Position numbers and translations under genes: made by a program. The notes beneath the pieces were generated by a model. That model was not told the DNA's origin, did not search any database, and saw nothing but the letters and a program-made list of their open reading frames with translations. A stretch of DNA of 64,000 nucleotides from Bordetella parapertussis (GTDB lineage: Bacteria; Pseudomonadota; Gammaproteobacteria; Burkholderiales; SG8-39), in assembly GCA_945862265.1 (NCBI GenBank), contig CAMAXP010000003.1, forward strand, positions 1 to 64,000, in the 5' to 3' direction. This document shows, one piece after another, positions 9,972 to 18,637 of this stretch (position 1 is the first letter of the stretch; every line of letters starts with the position of its first letter).

Positions 9972-11159
9972 TTAGATTTTGTTGCGCGCGATGACTTGCT
10001 TGGCGATGATCATTCGCTGCATTTCGTTGGTGCCTTCGCCAATGCAAAGCAGCGGCGCATCGCGGTACAGACGCTCCACCGGGAACTCCTTGGAATAACC
10101 GTACCCGCCGTGGATGCGCATCGCCTCATGCGCGTTCTCGAAGGCCGCCTCGGTGGCGAAATACTTGGCCATGCCGGCTTCCATGTCACAGCGCTCGCCG
10201 CGGTCGTAGATCTGCGCCGCGTTCTTCACTAGCAGTCGCGCCGCCTCCACGCGCGTGGCCATCTCGCCGATCTTCAGCTGGATGGCCTGGTGCTCGCAGA
10301 TCGGCTTGCCGAAGGTGTGGCGCTGCTGGGAGTACTTCACCGCCTCGGACAGCGCCGCGGCCGCGATGCCCACGCCGCGCGAGGCCACGTTGATGCGGCC
10401 CAGTTCCAACCCGCCCACGGCCTGGTGGAAGCCGCGCCCCTCTTCGCCGATGAGGTTGTCTGCGGAGATCTTGTAGTCGTCGAACACCAACTCGGCCGAA
10501 TCGATGCCCTTGTAGCCTAGCTTCTCGAGCTTCTTGCTGGCGGTGAAGCCCGGCCCCTTCTCGCACAGGAACATCGTCATGCCCTTGTGGCGTGGCTCGG
10601 CTTCGGGGTTGGTCTTCACCAGCACCGCAAAGCACGAGCCCTGGATGCCGTTGGAGATCCAGGTCTTGGTGCCGTTCAGCACGTAATCGTTGCCGGTCTT
10701 TACGGCCCTGGTGCGGATCGCCTGCAGGTCGGTGCCGGCATTCGGTTCGGTGAGCGCGAGGCCGCCACGGATCTCGCCGCTGGCGAACTTGGGCAGGTAC
10801 TTGTTCTTCAGGGCTTCGCTGCCGTAGCGCTCGGTGAGGAGCGCCATCATCAGGTGCGAGTTGAAGATCCCGGTGAGTGACATCCATACCTCGGAAATGC
10901 GCGTGACGATGCGCCCGTACAGTTCGGCTGAAAGGCCGAGGCCGCCGTACTCGGGGCTGATCGTCGCGCCGAAGAGGCCGAGTTCCTTCATCTGCTCCAC
11001 CATCTGCGCCGGCCAGACGTCGTCGTGCTCGAGCTTCATCACGTGCGGCTCGACCTCACGCACGAGCCAGCGGTCGATGGCCTCGAGGATCTGCTTCGCC
11101 TCGGGGGAGTCCGGCCCTACGTGGTAGCGCGGGGCGGGGTGGGATGCGGTGGCGTTCAT
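9972..11159 (-). CDS. Acyl-CoA dehydrogenase
   Basis: This 395-residue flavoprotein has all three ACAD domains. FAD/substrate motifs are LTEPNAGTDLQAIRTRAVKT and WISNGIQGSCFAV, the C-terminal helical domain has RHTFGKPICEHQAIQLKIGE, and the catalytic glutamate is in the motif GEGTNEMQR near residue 377. It would introduce an alpha,beta double bond into an acyl-CoA and pass electrons to ETF. It is followed by a Bug receptor gene and preceded 14 bases upstream by a MaoC-type hydratase gene, giving two consecutive beta-oxidation-like steps. Confidence 0.92.
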   Translation of the reverse strand: MNATASHPAPRYHVGPDSPEAKQILEAIDRWLVREVEPHVMKLEHDDVWPAQMVEQMKELGLFGATISPEYGGLGLSAELYGRIVTRISEVWMSLTGIFNSHLMMALLTERYGSEALKNKYLPKFASGEIRGGLALTEPNAGTDLQAIRTRAVKTGNDYVLNGTKTWISNGIQGSCFAVLVKTNPEAEPRHKGMTMFLCEKGPGFTASKKLEKLGYKGIDSAELVFDDYKISADNLIGEEGRGFHQAVGGLELGRINVASRGVGIAAAALSEAVKYSQQRHTFGKPICEHQAIQLKIGEMATRVEAARLLVKNAAQIYDRGERCDMEAGMAKYFATEAAFENAHEAMRIHGGYGYSKEFPVERLYRDAPLLCIGEGTNEMQRMIIAKQVIARNKI

Positions 11160-11173
11160 CGTGATTCCTTCCT

Positions 11174-11692
11174 TTAGTAGCCGGCTGCTTCTTCGAGCTG
11201 GTTGCCGCGACGCATCACGAGCATCGTGCGCTCGAACTCGCAGACGACCTCCTTGTGCTGGTTACGGCCGATGGTCTTGATCGTGACGATGCCCTGGTCG
11301 GGGCGGGACTTGGACTCGCGCTTGGAGATCACGATCGATTCCGCATACAGCGTGTCGCCCGCGAACACGGGCTTCGGGAGCGTGATCTTTTCCCAGCCGA
11401 GGTTGGCGATGGCCTTCTGGCTGGTATCCGACACGCTCATGCCTACCAGGACCGACAGCGTCAGCGTGCTCACCACCAGCGGCTTGCCGAACTCGGAGTG
11501 CTTCGCGTACTCCGCGTCACAATGGATCGGGTGCTTGTTCATGGTGAGCAGCGCGAACCAGGTGTTGTCGGTGTCCGTAAGCGTGCGGCCGGGCCGGTGC
11601 TCGTAGGTCGCGCCGACCTCGAAATCCTCGAAGTACCGCCCGGACCGCTCGCGGTAGCGGTTCTCTCCCACCTTCACCGATTCGCCTGCCAT
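11174..11692 (-). CDS. MaoC-family acyl-CoA hydratase/dehydratase
   Basis: This 172-residue hot-dog-fold protein is of the MaoC/mesaconyl-CoA hydratase type: RYFEDFEVGATYEHRPGRTL is the usual opening, and HCDAEYAKHSEFGKPLVVST holds the active-site region. The ATG at 11692 is preceded by AAAGGAGG; the much longer open frame upstream has no support. It heads an operon with acyl-CoA dehydrogenase and Bug genes and is divergent from the Bug/MmgE/CoA-transferase/GntR operon, sharing the operator region at 11705-11727. Confidence 0.88.
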   Translation of the reverse strand: MAGESVKVGENRYRERSGRYFEDFEVGATYEHRPGRTLTDTDNTWFALLTMNKHPIHCDAEYAKHSEFGKPLVVSTLTLSVLVGMSVSDTSQKAIANLGWEKITLPKPVFAGDTLYAESIVISKRESKSRPDQGIVTIKTIGRNQHKEVVCEFERTMLVMRRGNQLEEAAGY

Positions 11693-11704
11693 GGTGCCTC
11701 CTTT

Positions 11705-11727
11705 AATTGTCCAGACAATTGTACAAT
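11705..11727. promoter_or_regulatory. Overlapping palindromic operators in a divergent promoter region
   Basis: AATTGTC-CA-GACAATT (11705-11720) has seven-base arms. A second palindrome, ATTGTACAAT (11718-11727), overlaps its end. TACAAT at 11722-11727 can serve as a plus-strand -10 box. The site lies 13 bases upstream of the MaoC gene and about 30 bases upstream of the Bug gene, so one bound protein could control both operons. The GntR/HutC-type protein encoded at 15295-16011 is the obvious candidate. Confidence 0.6.
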
Positions 11728-11755
11728 ATCCGGCATAACGACAAAGGAGACAGGC

Positions 11756-12727
11756 ATGAGACACCTGCTGCGGGCGCTTGCGCTGATAGTGACTGTCGTT
11801 GCGGCAATCGATGCGGCCGCACAGGCGGGCTACCCCGCCAAGCCGGTGCGCATCATCGTCGGCTTCCCCCCAGGACAGGCGACCGACATCATCGCGCGCA
11901 TCGTGGCGGACAAGCTGTCCGCGCGCCTCGGGCAATCGTTCTTCGTGGACAACAAGCCCGGCGCCGCAGGGATCATCGGCACCGAAATCGCGATGAAGGC
12001 CCCCGCCGACGGCTACACGCTGCAGATGAGCTCGAGCGGCCCGCTCGCGGTCAACCCGGGGCTGTACGCCAAGCTGCCCTACGATCCCGTCCGGGACTTC
12101 CAGCCGATCTCGCTGTCGGCCACGGTGCCGCTGTTCCTCGTGGTGCACCCGTCCGTCAACGCGTCGAACGTGAAAGAGCTGGTGGCACTGGCGAAGTCGC
12201 AAGCCGGCAAGCTGAACTACGCCTCCGGTGGCAGCGGCGTCACCAACCACCTCGTGATGGAAATGTTCAAACACGCGGCGGGCCTCGACATGGCGCACGT
12301 GCCCTACAAGGGCGGACCGCCCGCGGTCACCGACCTGATCGCCGGGCAGGTGTCACTGATGTTCGAGACCGGGCCGGGCATCCTGCCGCACGTGCGCAGC
12401 GGCAAGCTGCGCGCCCTCGGCGTCGGCAGCGTGCGGCGCTCCGCCGCCACGCCCGACCTGCCGACCGTCGCGGAGCAGGGGTTCCCCGGCTTCGACGGCG
12501 TCGCGTGGATCGGCCTGGTCGCGCCCGCCGGCGTGCCGCGCCCCATCGTGGACAGGCTCGCCGCTGAGACGGCCGCGATCATCGCGCTGCCCGATGTCCG
12601 CGAGCGGATGCTTGCCCTCGGCGCGGAGCCGGGATCGGGCACGCCCGACGACTTCGCCGCCTACATGAAGAGCGAGATCGTGAAGTGGGGCAAGGTCATC
12701 AAGGAATCGGGCGCGAGGGTGGAATGA
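11756..12727 (+). CDS. Bug/TctC-family periplasmic solute receptor
   Basis: This 323-residue protein has a signal peptide (MRHLLRALALIVTVVAAIDA, then AAQA). Bug landmarks include VGFPPGQATDIIARIVADKL, the HVPYKGG loop, DLIAGQVSLMFE and APAGVPRPIVDRL. A strong AAAGGAGA ribosome binding site precedes the ATG at 11756. Its stop overlaps the start of the MmgE/PrpD-like gene (ATGA at 12724-12727), so the two are translationally coupled. The ligand is unknown; the operon suggests a branched or hydroxylated acid. Confidence 0.9.
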   Translation: MRHLLRALALIVTVVAAIDAAAQAGYPAKPVRIIVGFPPGQATDIIARIVADKLSARLGQSFFVDNKPGAAGIIGTEIAMKAPADGYTLQMSSSGPLAVNPGLYAKLPYDPVRDFQPISLSATVPLFLVVHPSVNASNVKELVALAKSQAGKLNYASGGSGVTNHLVMEMFKHAAGLDMAHVPYKGGPPAVTDLIAGQVSLMFETGPGILPHVRSGKLRALGVGSVRRSAATPDLPTVAEQGFPGFDGVAWIGLVAPAGVPRPIVDRLAAETAAIIALPDVRERMLALGAEPGSGTPDDFAAYMKSEIVKWGKVIKESGARVE

Positions 12728-14097
12728 CGATCTCGGCCACCCTCGCTGGATTCACGGCGTCGCTGCGCTGGGAGTCGATCCCCGCAGAGGTGCGCACGCG
12801 CGCCAAGCACCTGATGCTCGACGCCGTAGGCTGCGCGCTCGCCGCAAGGCGGTTCGATTTCGCAGCGGTCTCGTTGCGGGCCATCACCGAGCTTGGCGGG
12901 CAGGGCCCGCGCGGCGTGGTCGGCCATGCCCAGCGCCTGCCGCTGCGTGACGCGGTGCTCGCCAACGGCATCCTCATGCATGGCCTCGACTATGATGACA
13001 CGCACAGCGAGGCGATCACGCACCTGACTGTGGGCGTGCTGCCCGCAGCGATGGGGCTAGCCGCGGAGCTTGGCCTTCCGGGCCGAGACCTGCTGACGGC
13101 GTATGTCGCCGGCGTAGAGGCGGGTGCGCGACTCGGCTCGGTGGCCAAAGGGGCTTTTCACCAGGTTGGGTTCCATCCCACAGGTGTAGTCGGCGTCTTT
13201 GCCAGCGCGCTCGCGGCCGGCAAGCTGCACGGGCTCGATGCCGCGCAGTTGGTGAATGCACAGGGCGTTGCGCTGTCGACCAACTCGAGCAGCCTCGAAT
13301 TCCTCGAGGATGGCTCGTGGACCAAGCGCTTCCATCCGGGCTGGGCCGGTGTCGGCGGCCTCACTGCCGCGATGATGGCCAAGCACGGGTTCGTGGCCCC
13401 GGCCGCCGCCTATGAAGGGCGCTTCGGCCTCTTCAAGACGCATCTCGGGCCGCTCGACGCGCAATGCGATTACGCACGCGCCACGCAGGGCCTCGCAGAA
13501 GTCTGGGAAACACTGAACGTGGCGGTGAAGCCCTACCCCGCCTGCCACTTCGTGCACGCCTTCGCGGATGCAGCGATCGAACTGAAGCGCCAGGGCGTGG
13601 ATGTGGCGGCGATCGAATCGATCACCTCGCTCGTGCCTGCGGAGGTTGTGAAGACGGTCTGCGAGCCGGCCGCGAACAAGCGGCGCCCGGCCAATGACTA
13701 CGACGCGAAGTTCAGCATCCCCTATGTGATCGCCGCGAGCCTGCGCGCGGGAAAGTTCGGCCTGGCCGAACTGGAAGACGCCGCACTCAAAGACCCGGCG
13801 ACCTTGGCGCTCGCCGACAAGGTCGACTACCGCGTGGACCCGGACTCGGGGTTCCCGAAGCATTACTCCGGGGAAGTCATCGTGCACCTCAAGGATGGCC
13901 GCGAGGTGCGCCATCGCGAATCGATCAACCGCGGTAGCGCCGATCGGCCGCTGAGCAACGCCGAAGTGGTCGACAAGTTCCTGCAGAACGCCGCGTATGC
14001 GGTGCCGCAGGAGCACGCGCTGCGCATCCGCGACGCAGTGCTCGGCCTCGACGACGCGCCGGCGCTGGCCCTTGAAGAGGTATTGCGTGAAAGCTGA
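12724..14097 (+). CDS. MmgE/PrpD-family dehydratase-like protein
   Basis: This 457-residue protein belongs to the MmgE/PrpD family, which includes 2-methylcitrate dehydratase and relatives acting on hydroxy-diacids and tricarboxylates. Typical features are LDAVGCALAARR near the N-terminus, the helical core segment HGLDYDDTHSEAITHLT, FHPTGVVGVFASALAAGKL and KPYPACHFVHAFADAAIEL. The ATG overlaps the Bug stop by four bases, and the stop overlaps the start of a class III CoA-transferase. Inference: it dehydrates or isomerises the imported acid. Real methylcitrate cycle genes (prpB, prpC) are absent, so it is not housekeeping PrpD. Confidence 0.88.
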   Translation: MTISATLAGFTASLRWESIPAEVRTRAKHLMLDAVGCALAARRFDFAAVSLRAITELGGQGPRGVVGHAQRLPLRDAVLANGILMHGLDYDDTHSEAITHLTVGVLPAAMGLAAELGLPGRDLLTAYVAGVEAGARLGSVAKGAFHQVGFHPTGVVGVFASALAAGKLHGLDAAQLVNAQGVALSTNSSSLEFLEDGSWTKRFHPGWAGVGGLTAAMMAKHGFVAPAAAYEGRFGLFKTHLGPLDAQCDYARATQGLAEVWETLNVAVKPYPACHFVHAFADAAIELKRQGVDVAAIESITSLVPAEVVKTVCEPAANKRRPANDYDAKFSIPYVIAASLRAGKFGLAELEDAALKDPATLALADKVDYRVDPDSGFPKHYSGEVIVHLKDGREVRHRESINRGSADRPLSNAEVVDKFLQNAAYAVPQEHALRIRDAVLGLDDAPALALEEVLRES

Positions 14098-15286
14098 GCT
14101 CCCGCTGGCAGGACTCCGCGTGCTCGCGGTCGAGCAGTACGGCGCCGGCCCGGCCGGCAGCGTGTACCTGGCCGACCTCGGCGCGGAAGTCATCAAGGTC
14201 GAGAACCTGCCCGAAGGCGGCGACGTGGGCCGGCGCGTGGGTCCGCATTTCTTCGGGCCCGAGGACAGCCAGTTCTACCAGACCTTCAACCGCAACAAGC
14301 GCTCCATCGCGCTCGACCTGCGCTCAGCGGAGGGCATGGCCGTGTTCCGCGACCTCGTGCGCACGGCCGACGGCGTGATCGACAACCTGCGCGGCGACCT
14401 GCCCGCCAAGCTCGGCCTCACTTACGCGGACCTCTGCGACCTGAACCCGAAAATCGTCTGCTCGCATTTGTCCGCCTATGGGCGCGAAGGCTCGCGGGCC
14501 GCGTGGCCGGGCTACGACTACCTGATGCAGGCCGAGGCCGGCCACATGTCGCTCACCGGCGAGCCCGACGGCCCGCCCGAGCGCTACGGCCTCTCGGTGG
14601 TGGACCTGATGACGGGCCTCGCCGCCTCGTTTGCGCTGCTCGCCGGCATCCAGGGCGCGCGTAGCACCGGCCGCGGGCGCGACCTCGATACCAGCCTCTT
14701 CGACCTCGCCCTCTTCAACCTCAACTATCCCGGCACCTGGTACCTCAACGGCGGCGCGGTGCAGGGACGCGAGAAGCGCTCGGCGCATCCCTCGCTCGTG
14801 CCGAGCCAGTTGTACCGCACGCAGGACGGCTGGATCTTCGTGATGTGCAACAAGGAGAAGTTCTGGGGCCTGCTCGTCACCGAGCTGGGCCACCCGGAGT
14901 GGGCCACCGACCCGGCCTATGCCACCTTCCCCGAGCGCCTCAAGCGCCGGGACGAGATCACGCTGATGCTCGATGCCGCGTTTTCGCTCGACACCACGGC
15001 CGCCTGGCTCGCGAAGCTGAACGGAAAGGTGCCGGTCGCCCCCGTCAACGACGTGGCCCAGGCGCTGGACAACCCTTTCGTCGCGGAGCGCGGCGGCGTG
15101 GCCGACTTCCAGTATCCCGATGGCCGCACAGCGCGTTTGTTGTCAGGCCCGATCCGCATGTCGGATGCGGACCCGCCGCGCCGCGCCGCGCCCGCGATGG
15201 GCGCGGATACCGATGCGCTCCTCAAGGACCTCGGCTACGACGCGCAACGCATCGCCGCCCTGCGCGCGAGCCGTGCCGTAGGTTGA
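14087..15286 (+). CDS. Class III (CaiB/BaiF) CoA-transferase
   Basis: This 399-residue enzyme of the formyl-CoA transferase fold has LAGLRVLAVEQYGAGPAG, FNRNKRSIALDLRS and the likely nucleophilic aspartate D173 in SVVDLMTG. A GTG start at 14087 after GAAGAGG gives an 11-base overlap with the MmgE stop; a TTG at 14083 is out of frame. CoA-transferases of this type move CoA from succinyl-CoA or another donor to a carboxylic acid. Together with the MmgE-like and Bug genes it forms an uptake-activation cassette. Confidence 0.9.
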   Translation: MKAELPLAGLRVLAVEQYGAGPAGSVYLADLGAEVIKVENLPEGGDVGRRVGPHFFGPEDSQFYQTFNRNKRSIALDLRSAEGMAVFRDLVRTADGVIDNLRGDLPAKLGLTYADLCDLNPKIVCSHLSAYGREGSRAAWPGYDYLMQAEAGHMSLTGEPDGPPERYGLSVVDLMTGLAASFALLAGIQGARSTGRGRDLDTSLFDLALFNLNYPGTWYLNGGAVQGREKRSAHPSLVPSQLYRTQDGWIFVMCNKEKFWGLLVTELGHPEWATDPAYATFPERLKRRDEITLMLDAAFSLDTTAAWLAKLNGKVPVAPVNDVAQALDNPFVAERGGVADFQYPDGRTARLLSGPIRMSDADPPRRAAPAMGADTDALLKDLGYDAQRIAALRASRAVG

Positions 15287-15294
15287 ACGGCGGG

Positions 15295-16011
15295 ATGAAG
15301 CAACACCGCTACGAGCAGATCGCCAAGGCGCTGGGGGAACGCATCACCTCCGGCCGCCTCTCGGTCGGCGATTCGCTGCCCACCGAAGCGGCGCTGTGCA
15401 AGACCTACGGCGTGAGCCGCTACACGGCGCGCGAGGCGCTGCGCCAGCTGCGCGAGGCCGGCCTGATCACGCGGCGGCCGCGCACGGGCACCACCGTCAC
15501 CGCCTCCAGCACGAATTCCGCGTTCAGCCTGCCCGTGAGTTCGGCGGCGGACCTCTTTCGCTACGCGTCGGACACGCGCTTCGTGATCGCAAAGCGCGAA
15601 CACATCAAGGCGGGAGGCGAGCTCGCCGCCGACCTCGGGTGCCGCCGCGGGCAGGCGTGGATCAAGCTCTCCGGCGTGCGCCGCAAACCCCGCATCGCCA
15701 CGCCCGTGTGCCTGATCACGGTCTACCTGCACAGCGCGCTGGCGGGCCTCGAGAAGAAGATCCCACGTTCCGCCGGCGTGCTCTACCCCATGGTTGAGAA
15801 ACAACTGGGCGTGCGGATTGCGTGGATCGACCAGAAAATCGAGGCCGTGCCGCTCAGCGAATCCGATGGCGCCACCCTCGGCTGCCCCACCGGGTTCGGC
15901 CTGCGCGTGCGACGCTACTATTACGATGCCACGGAGCGCCTGCTGGAAGTCTCCGACTCGTTGCACGCTTCCGGGGGCTTTACCTACGAGATGCGACTGC
16001 GCAGGGACTGA
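15295..16011 (+). CDS. GntR-family regulator, HutC/UTRA type
   Basis: This 238-residue protein has an N-terminal winged helix (YEQIAKALGERITSGRLSVG, then TYGVSRYTAREALRQLREAG) and a C-terminal UTRA-like ligand domain ending in RVRRYYYDATERLLEVSDSL. The start at 15295 follows the CoA-transferase stop by 8 bases. As the last gene of the divergent operon it probably autoregulates through the palindromes at 11705-11727. The effector is expected to be the transported acid or its CoA ester. Confidence 0.88.
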   Translation: MKQHRYEQIAKALGERITSGRLSVGDSLPTEAALCKTYGVSRYTAREALRQLREAGLITRRPRTGTTVTASSTNSAFSLPVSSAADLFRYASDTRFVIAKREHIKAGGELAADLGCRRGQAWIKLSGVRRKPRIATPVCLITVYLHSALAGLEKKIPRSAGVLYPMVEKQLGVRIAWIDQKIEAVPLSESDGATLGCPTGFGLRVRRYYYDATERLLEVSDSLHASGGFTYEMRLRRD

Positions 16012-16012
16012 C

Positions 16013-16273
16013 CTAGCTGTCCAGACGGATGCCGTGTTCCTTGGCGATCGCGGTCCAGCGCGCGATGTCCTTGCGGATGAACTCGCCGAACTGCTGCGGC
16101 GTCATCGGCATGGGCTCGACCGCCTCGACGGCCAGCTTCTCGCGCAGCTCGGGCTGCTTCAGCACTTGGGCGAGCGTGTCGTTGAGGTGCTGCACGGCCT
16201 CCGGCGGGATGCCCACCAGCACATTGGGCGTGCCGCCGATCATGTCGTTGCCGCCGCCCGCGGCGACCGGGAA
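16013..16273 (-). pseudogene. Internally deleted Bug/TctC receptor remnant
   Basis: In one frame FPVAAGGGNDMI, the end of the N-terminal Bug signature, is joined directly to GGTPNVLVGIPPEAVQHLND and a normal C-terminus ending GIRLDS. About 200 central residues and the signal peptide are missing. Upstream purine-rich sequence (GGAGAAAAAAGGAAGAG) looks like a former ribosome binding region. A 76-residue product from the ATG at 16243 is possible but would not fold as a receptor. Confidence 0.75.
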
Positions 16274-16330
16274 CTCACGTCTCTTCCTTTTTTCTCCTCG
16301 AACTTCCTCGGCCGGAAGGGTACCAAAGCC

Positions 16331-16990
16331 CTACCAGGGGGCGTCGGCGAGACGCTCGTCCAGCGACTTCCCCGGCGCGCACTCAGTGGAAAAGTAGTGC
16401 GTGATCGCATCCGCCCGGCGCAGGTAGATGTTCTGGTAGTAGGAGCGCGCGCTCTGCAGCGCGGCCCTTTCCGGCACGCCGAGGAACCGCGCCGCGAGGG
16501 CCATCCGCTGCACGGCCTGACATTCGGTTCGGTTCTCGTTTTTCTCGCCGCGCACGTGCATGGCTTCGTGGGTGAAGATGCCCAGCGCGAAGACCTCGGG
16601 ACCGTCGGCTTTTGCGGGATGCGCAAGGTAGTCCATCAGCCGCTGGCAATGCGGGTACTGGAACACGATCTCGCCGGTCTCGAAGTTGGCGTGGCCGGCC
16701 GCGCCGTTGTTGCTGTCGAAGAAAGTGTCGAAGACCGTATTGCAGTGGACCTTCGCAAGACCGTTTTCGGTCAACAGGTTGGCCTTGGCGGTCAGGAAGC
16801 GCTCGAAATTCCACAGGCGCAGCGGCGGGTAGAGGAACAGCACTGCCAGCACCGCAAGGATTGCTACATAGGGGACGAAGACCGGCGTGCCGTCCTCCGG
16901 GCGGTCGAATCCTTTCTCGACCTTGGTGGGCCGCCGGAGCTCACGCCAGATCAGCCAGCAACAGAAGAGCGAAGCAAGGAGCCAGGGCAT
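16331..16990 (-). CDS. Membrane-anchored HExxH protein of unknown function
   Basis: This 219-residue protein has two N-terminal hydrophobic segments (MPWLLASLFCCWLIW and PYVAILAVLAVLFLYPPL). A soluble domain follows with THEAMHVRGEKNENRTECQA, a HExxH zinc-protease-like motif followed by a possible third acidic ligand. The frame is complete from the ATG at 16990. It lies 10 bases downstream of hipA on the same strand and could be co-transcribed. I do not recognise a named family. Peptidase activity is suggested only by the motif. Confidence 0.65.
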   Translation of the reverse strand: MPWLLASLFCCWLIWRELRRPTKVEKGFDRPEDGTPVFVPYVAILAVLAVLFLYPPLRLWNFERFLTAKANLLTENGLAKVHCNTVFDTFFDSNNGAAGHANFETGEIVFQYPHCQRLMDYLAHPAKADGPEVFALGIFTHEAMHVRGEKNENRTECQAVQRMALAARFLGVPERAALQSARSYYQNIYLRRADAITHYFSTECAPGKSLDERLADAPW

Positions 16991-17000
16991 GTCGGTCCTG

Positions 17001-18257
17001 TCAGTCCGCGTGGGGACTGTTGCGGAAGGCTGAAACGATGCCCTGCCTGATCCGCACGACCTGCGCGGCCCGGTCCGCATCGACACCGGCATCCAAGTAC
17101 ACCTGCTCGAGTTGCTCCGTGGCCCGGACAAGGTCTTTCACCACACTCCCGGCCTCCTCGCGCCCCAACCCGAAGCGGCCGCATTCACTCAGCGCGTTCG
17201 CGAGCGACGCGGTCGTGTTGCCTGTGCCGACGCCCATTGCCTGGTACCCCAGTCCGGTCGCCTGGGAGGACACATCGAATGCGGGGGCCAGGCTCCACCC
17301 CCCGTCGTACAAGAGGCCGTGGTTCCTCTCATGGTCGTCAGTGTTGTCGACCAGGATGTTGAATGCCATCCGCTTGAAGAGCTCCCCCAGGTCCGGCGCG
17401 AGCGTGTCCGCCCGGCCCACGCGGCGCAGCGCATCTGCAAGCACGACGTAACTGTAGTCAGCGGAGACCGCGCCTTCGGTTTCCCTGCCGTATCCGCGCA
17501 GCAGTGCGCGCGCGCTGATATAGGGGATGCGCCCGTAGTGCGCGCCACCCAGCGGCTCCCGGTCGAAGCGGCGCACGAGCAGGCAGATTCGCTGGTCCTG
17601 GAACTGATGTTTCTGGACCACGGAAGCACGCAGGCCGCAGTGTCCCGCCAGCGTCATCCCGGCGAATTCCATGGACACCGCATCGAAGTCTTCATCGCGC
17701 GCGTTGAATTTCGCGATCCACAGGGCCCCGTCCTTTTCGACCAGGGTTTTCGGGCGCATGCCGCCCACGCTGGTCCCGCGCGCCAGCAAATGGCGGACCT
17801 TCTCCCCGATGGGCAGTTTCCTGCGGACCCGGTCGATCGCCGCCTCAATGCTTGCGAGGTCGCTCGTCTGGAGGGCTTCGGGTCCGCGCCGCTGCCCTTC
17901 AATCGCGAAGTCCAATGCGCCCGTGCGGTTCGATCCCGCGGCGAGCAGGTAATCGAACTCGCTCTTCCTTTCCGGGTTCGTAACGCGATCGATCACGATG
18001 CGACCCCAGGCGTCCGGTCCCGCGTCGCTGAACGCGTCCGGGATCAGGGCGTCGCCCTCGCGGAGCGTGACCATTTCCCCGGCGTGCAGCGGCAGGGCGA
18101 TGGGATCCAGCGCAATAGCGCGCTTGTCGTTGATGTAGTCCCGGGCGTATTGGAAGACCGAGCCTTTAATCCCGGGGAGCAGGCGAAGCTCCCCCGCGAG
18201 GATGGGTTCGGCCTGCCTTCGCGGATGGAAAAGGACGTTACAACGATCGACGGGCAT
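17001..18257 (-). CDS. hipA: HipA-family serine/threonine kinase toxin
   Basis: This 418-residue HipA homologue keeps the ATP-binding glycine-rich motif (TSVGGMRPKT), the catalytic loop FNILVDNTDDHERNHGLLYD and the metal-binding motif LAPAFDVSSQ. The kinase therefore looks intact. In the known systems HipA phosphorylates glutamyl-tRNA synthetase or other aminoacyl-tRNA synthetases and causes dormancy. The ATG at 18257 gives a 20-base overlap with hipB; a longer start at 18284 is less likely. It forms a toxin-antitoxin operon with hipB upstream. Confidence 0.88.
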   Translation of the reverse strand: MPVDRCNVLFHPRRQAEPILAGELRLLPGIKGSVFQYARDYINDKRAIALDPIALPLHAGEMVTLREGDALIPDAFSDAGPDAWGRIVIDRVTNPERKSEFDYLLAAGSNRTGALDFAIEGQRRGPEALQTSDLASIEAAIDRVRRKLPIGEKVRHLLARGTSVGGMRPKTLVEKDGALWIAKFNARDEDFDAVSMEFAGMTLAGHCGLRASVVQKHQFQDQRICLLVRRFDREPLGGAHYGRIPYISARALLRGYGRETEGAVSADYSYVVLADALRRVGRADTLAPDLGELFKRMAFNILVDNTDDHERNHGLLYDGGWSLAPAFDVSSQATGLGYQAMGVGTGNTTASLANALSECGRFGLGREEAGSVVKDLVRATEQLEQVYLDAGVDADRAAQVVRIRQGIVSAFRNSPHAD

Positions 18258-18570
18258 GGCGGACTCGGTCCGGTATCCGTTCAAGGTCCAGCAGCTGGGC
18301 CGAGGTGTCGTCGTCCGGTTTTGCTATGCCGCGAACATCCTTGAGCAGGCCAAGGGCCCACAGGGCGGTGTAGTAGATGGCGATCGAGACCGAGGGATCG
18401 CCCTTCTCCATCCGGCGCACTGTCGGCAGGGAGACCATCATGCGTGCAGCCACATCCGCCTGCGTCTGGCGGCGCCGGCGCCTGGCCGTGCTGATGTTTT
18501 CGCCCAGCGCCTGGATGGCGTGGCGGACCGGGATCGGCAGGGCGTCCGTGTTCAGGGAGCGTTTTGACAT
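18238..18570 (-). CDS. hipB: HipB-type helix-turn-helix antitoxin
   Basis: This 110-residue XRE-family protein has the helix-turn-helix QTQADVAARMMVSLPTVRRM in its middle. It overlaps hipA by 20 bases, the usual antitoxin-first order. HipB proteins bind DNA and HipA together and repress their own operon. The AT-rich inverted repeat just upstream (18572-18602) is a likely binding site. There is no obvious ribosome binding site before the ATG at 18570. Confidence 0.85.
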   Translation of the reverse strand: MSKRSLNTDALPIPVRHAIQALGENISTARRRRRQTQADVAARMMVSLPTVRRMEKGDPSVSIAIYYTALWALGLLKDVRGIAKPDDDTSAQLLDLERIPDRVRHARRSL

Positions 18571-18571
18571 A

Positions 18572-18602
18572 AAAGTACTTAAAAATTGCTTTAAGTAACT
18601 TT
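18572..18602. promoter_or_regulatory. Predicted hipBA operator
   Basis: AAAGTACTTAAA (18572-18583) faces TTTAAGTAACTTT (18590-18602), an inverted repeat with a single-base insertion and a 6-base spacer. On the minus strand TACTAT and TTGCTT just upstream form a plausible promoter with 17-base spacing. The stretch is strikingly AT-rich compared with its surroundings. It touches the hipB start codon and fits autorepression by HipB-HipA. Confidence 0.5.
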
Positions 18603-18637
18603 ATAGTACATATAGATTACATAAAAAGCAATCCGGA

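Noticed and set aside
8827..9975. A 382-codon plus-strand frame across the Bug gene
   Set aside because: Antisense to the intact Bug gene. Only the first part, in another frame, is meaningful, as a Bug remnant.
17112..18344. A 410-codon plus-strand frame opposite hipA
   Set aside because: The minus strand encodes an intact HipA kinase with all motifs, so the antisense frame is a shadow.
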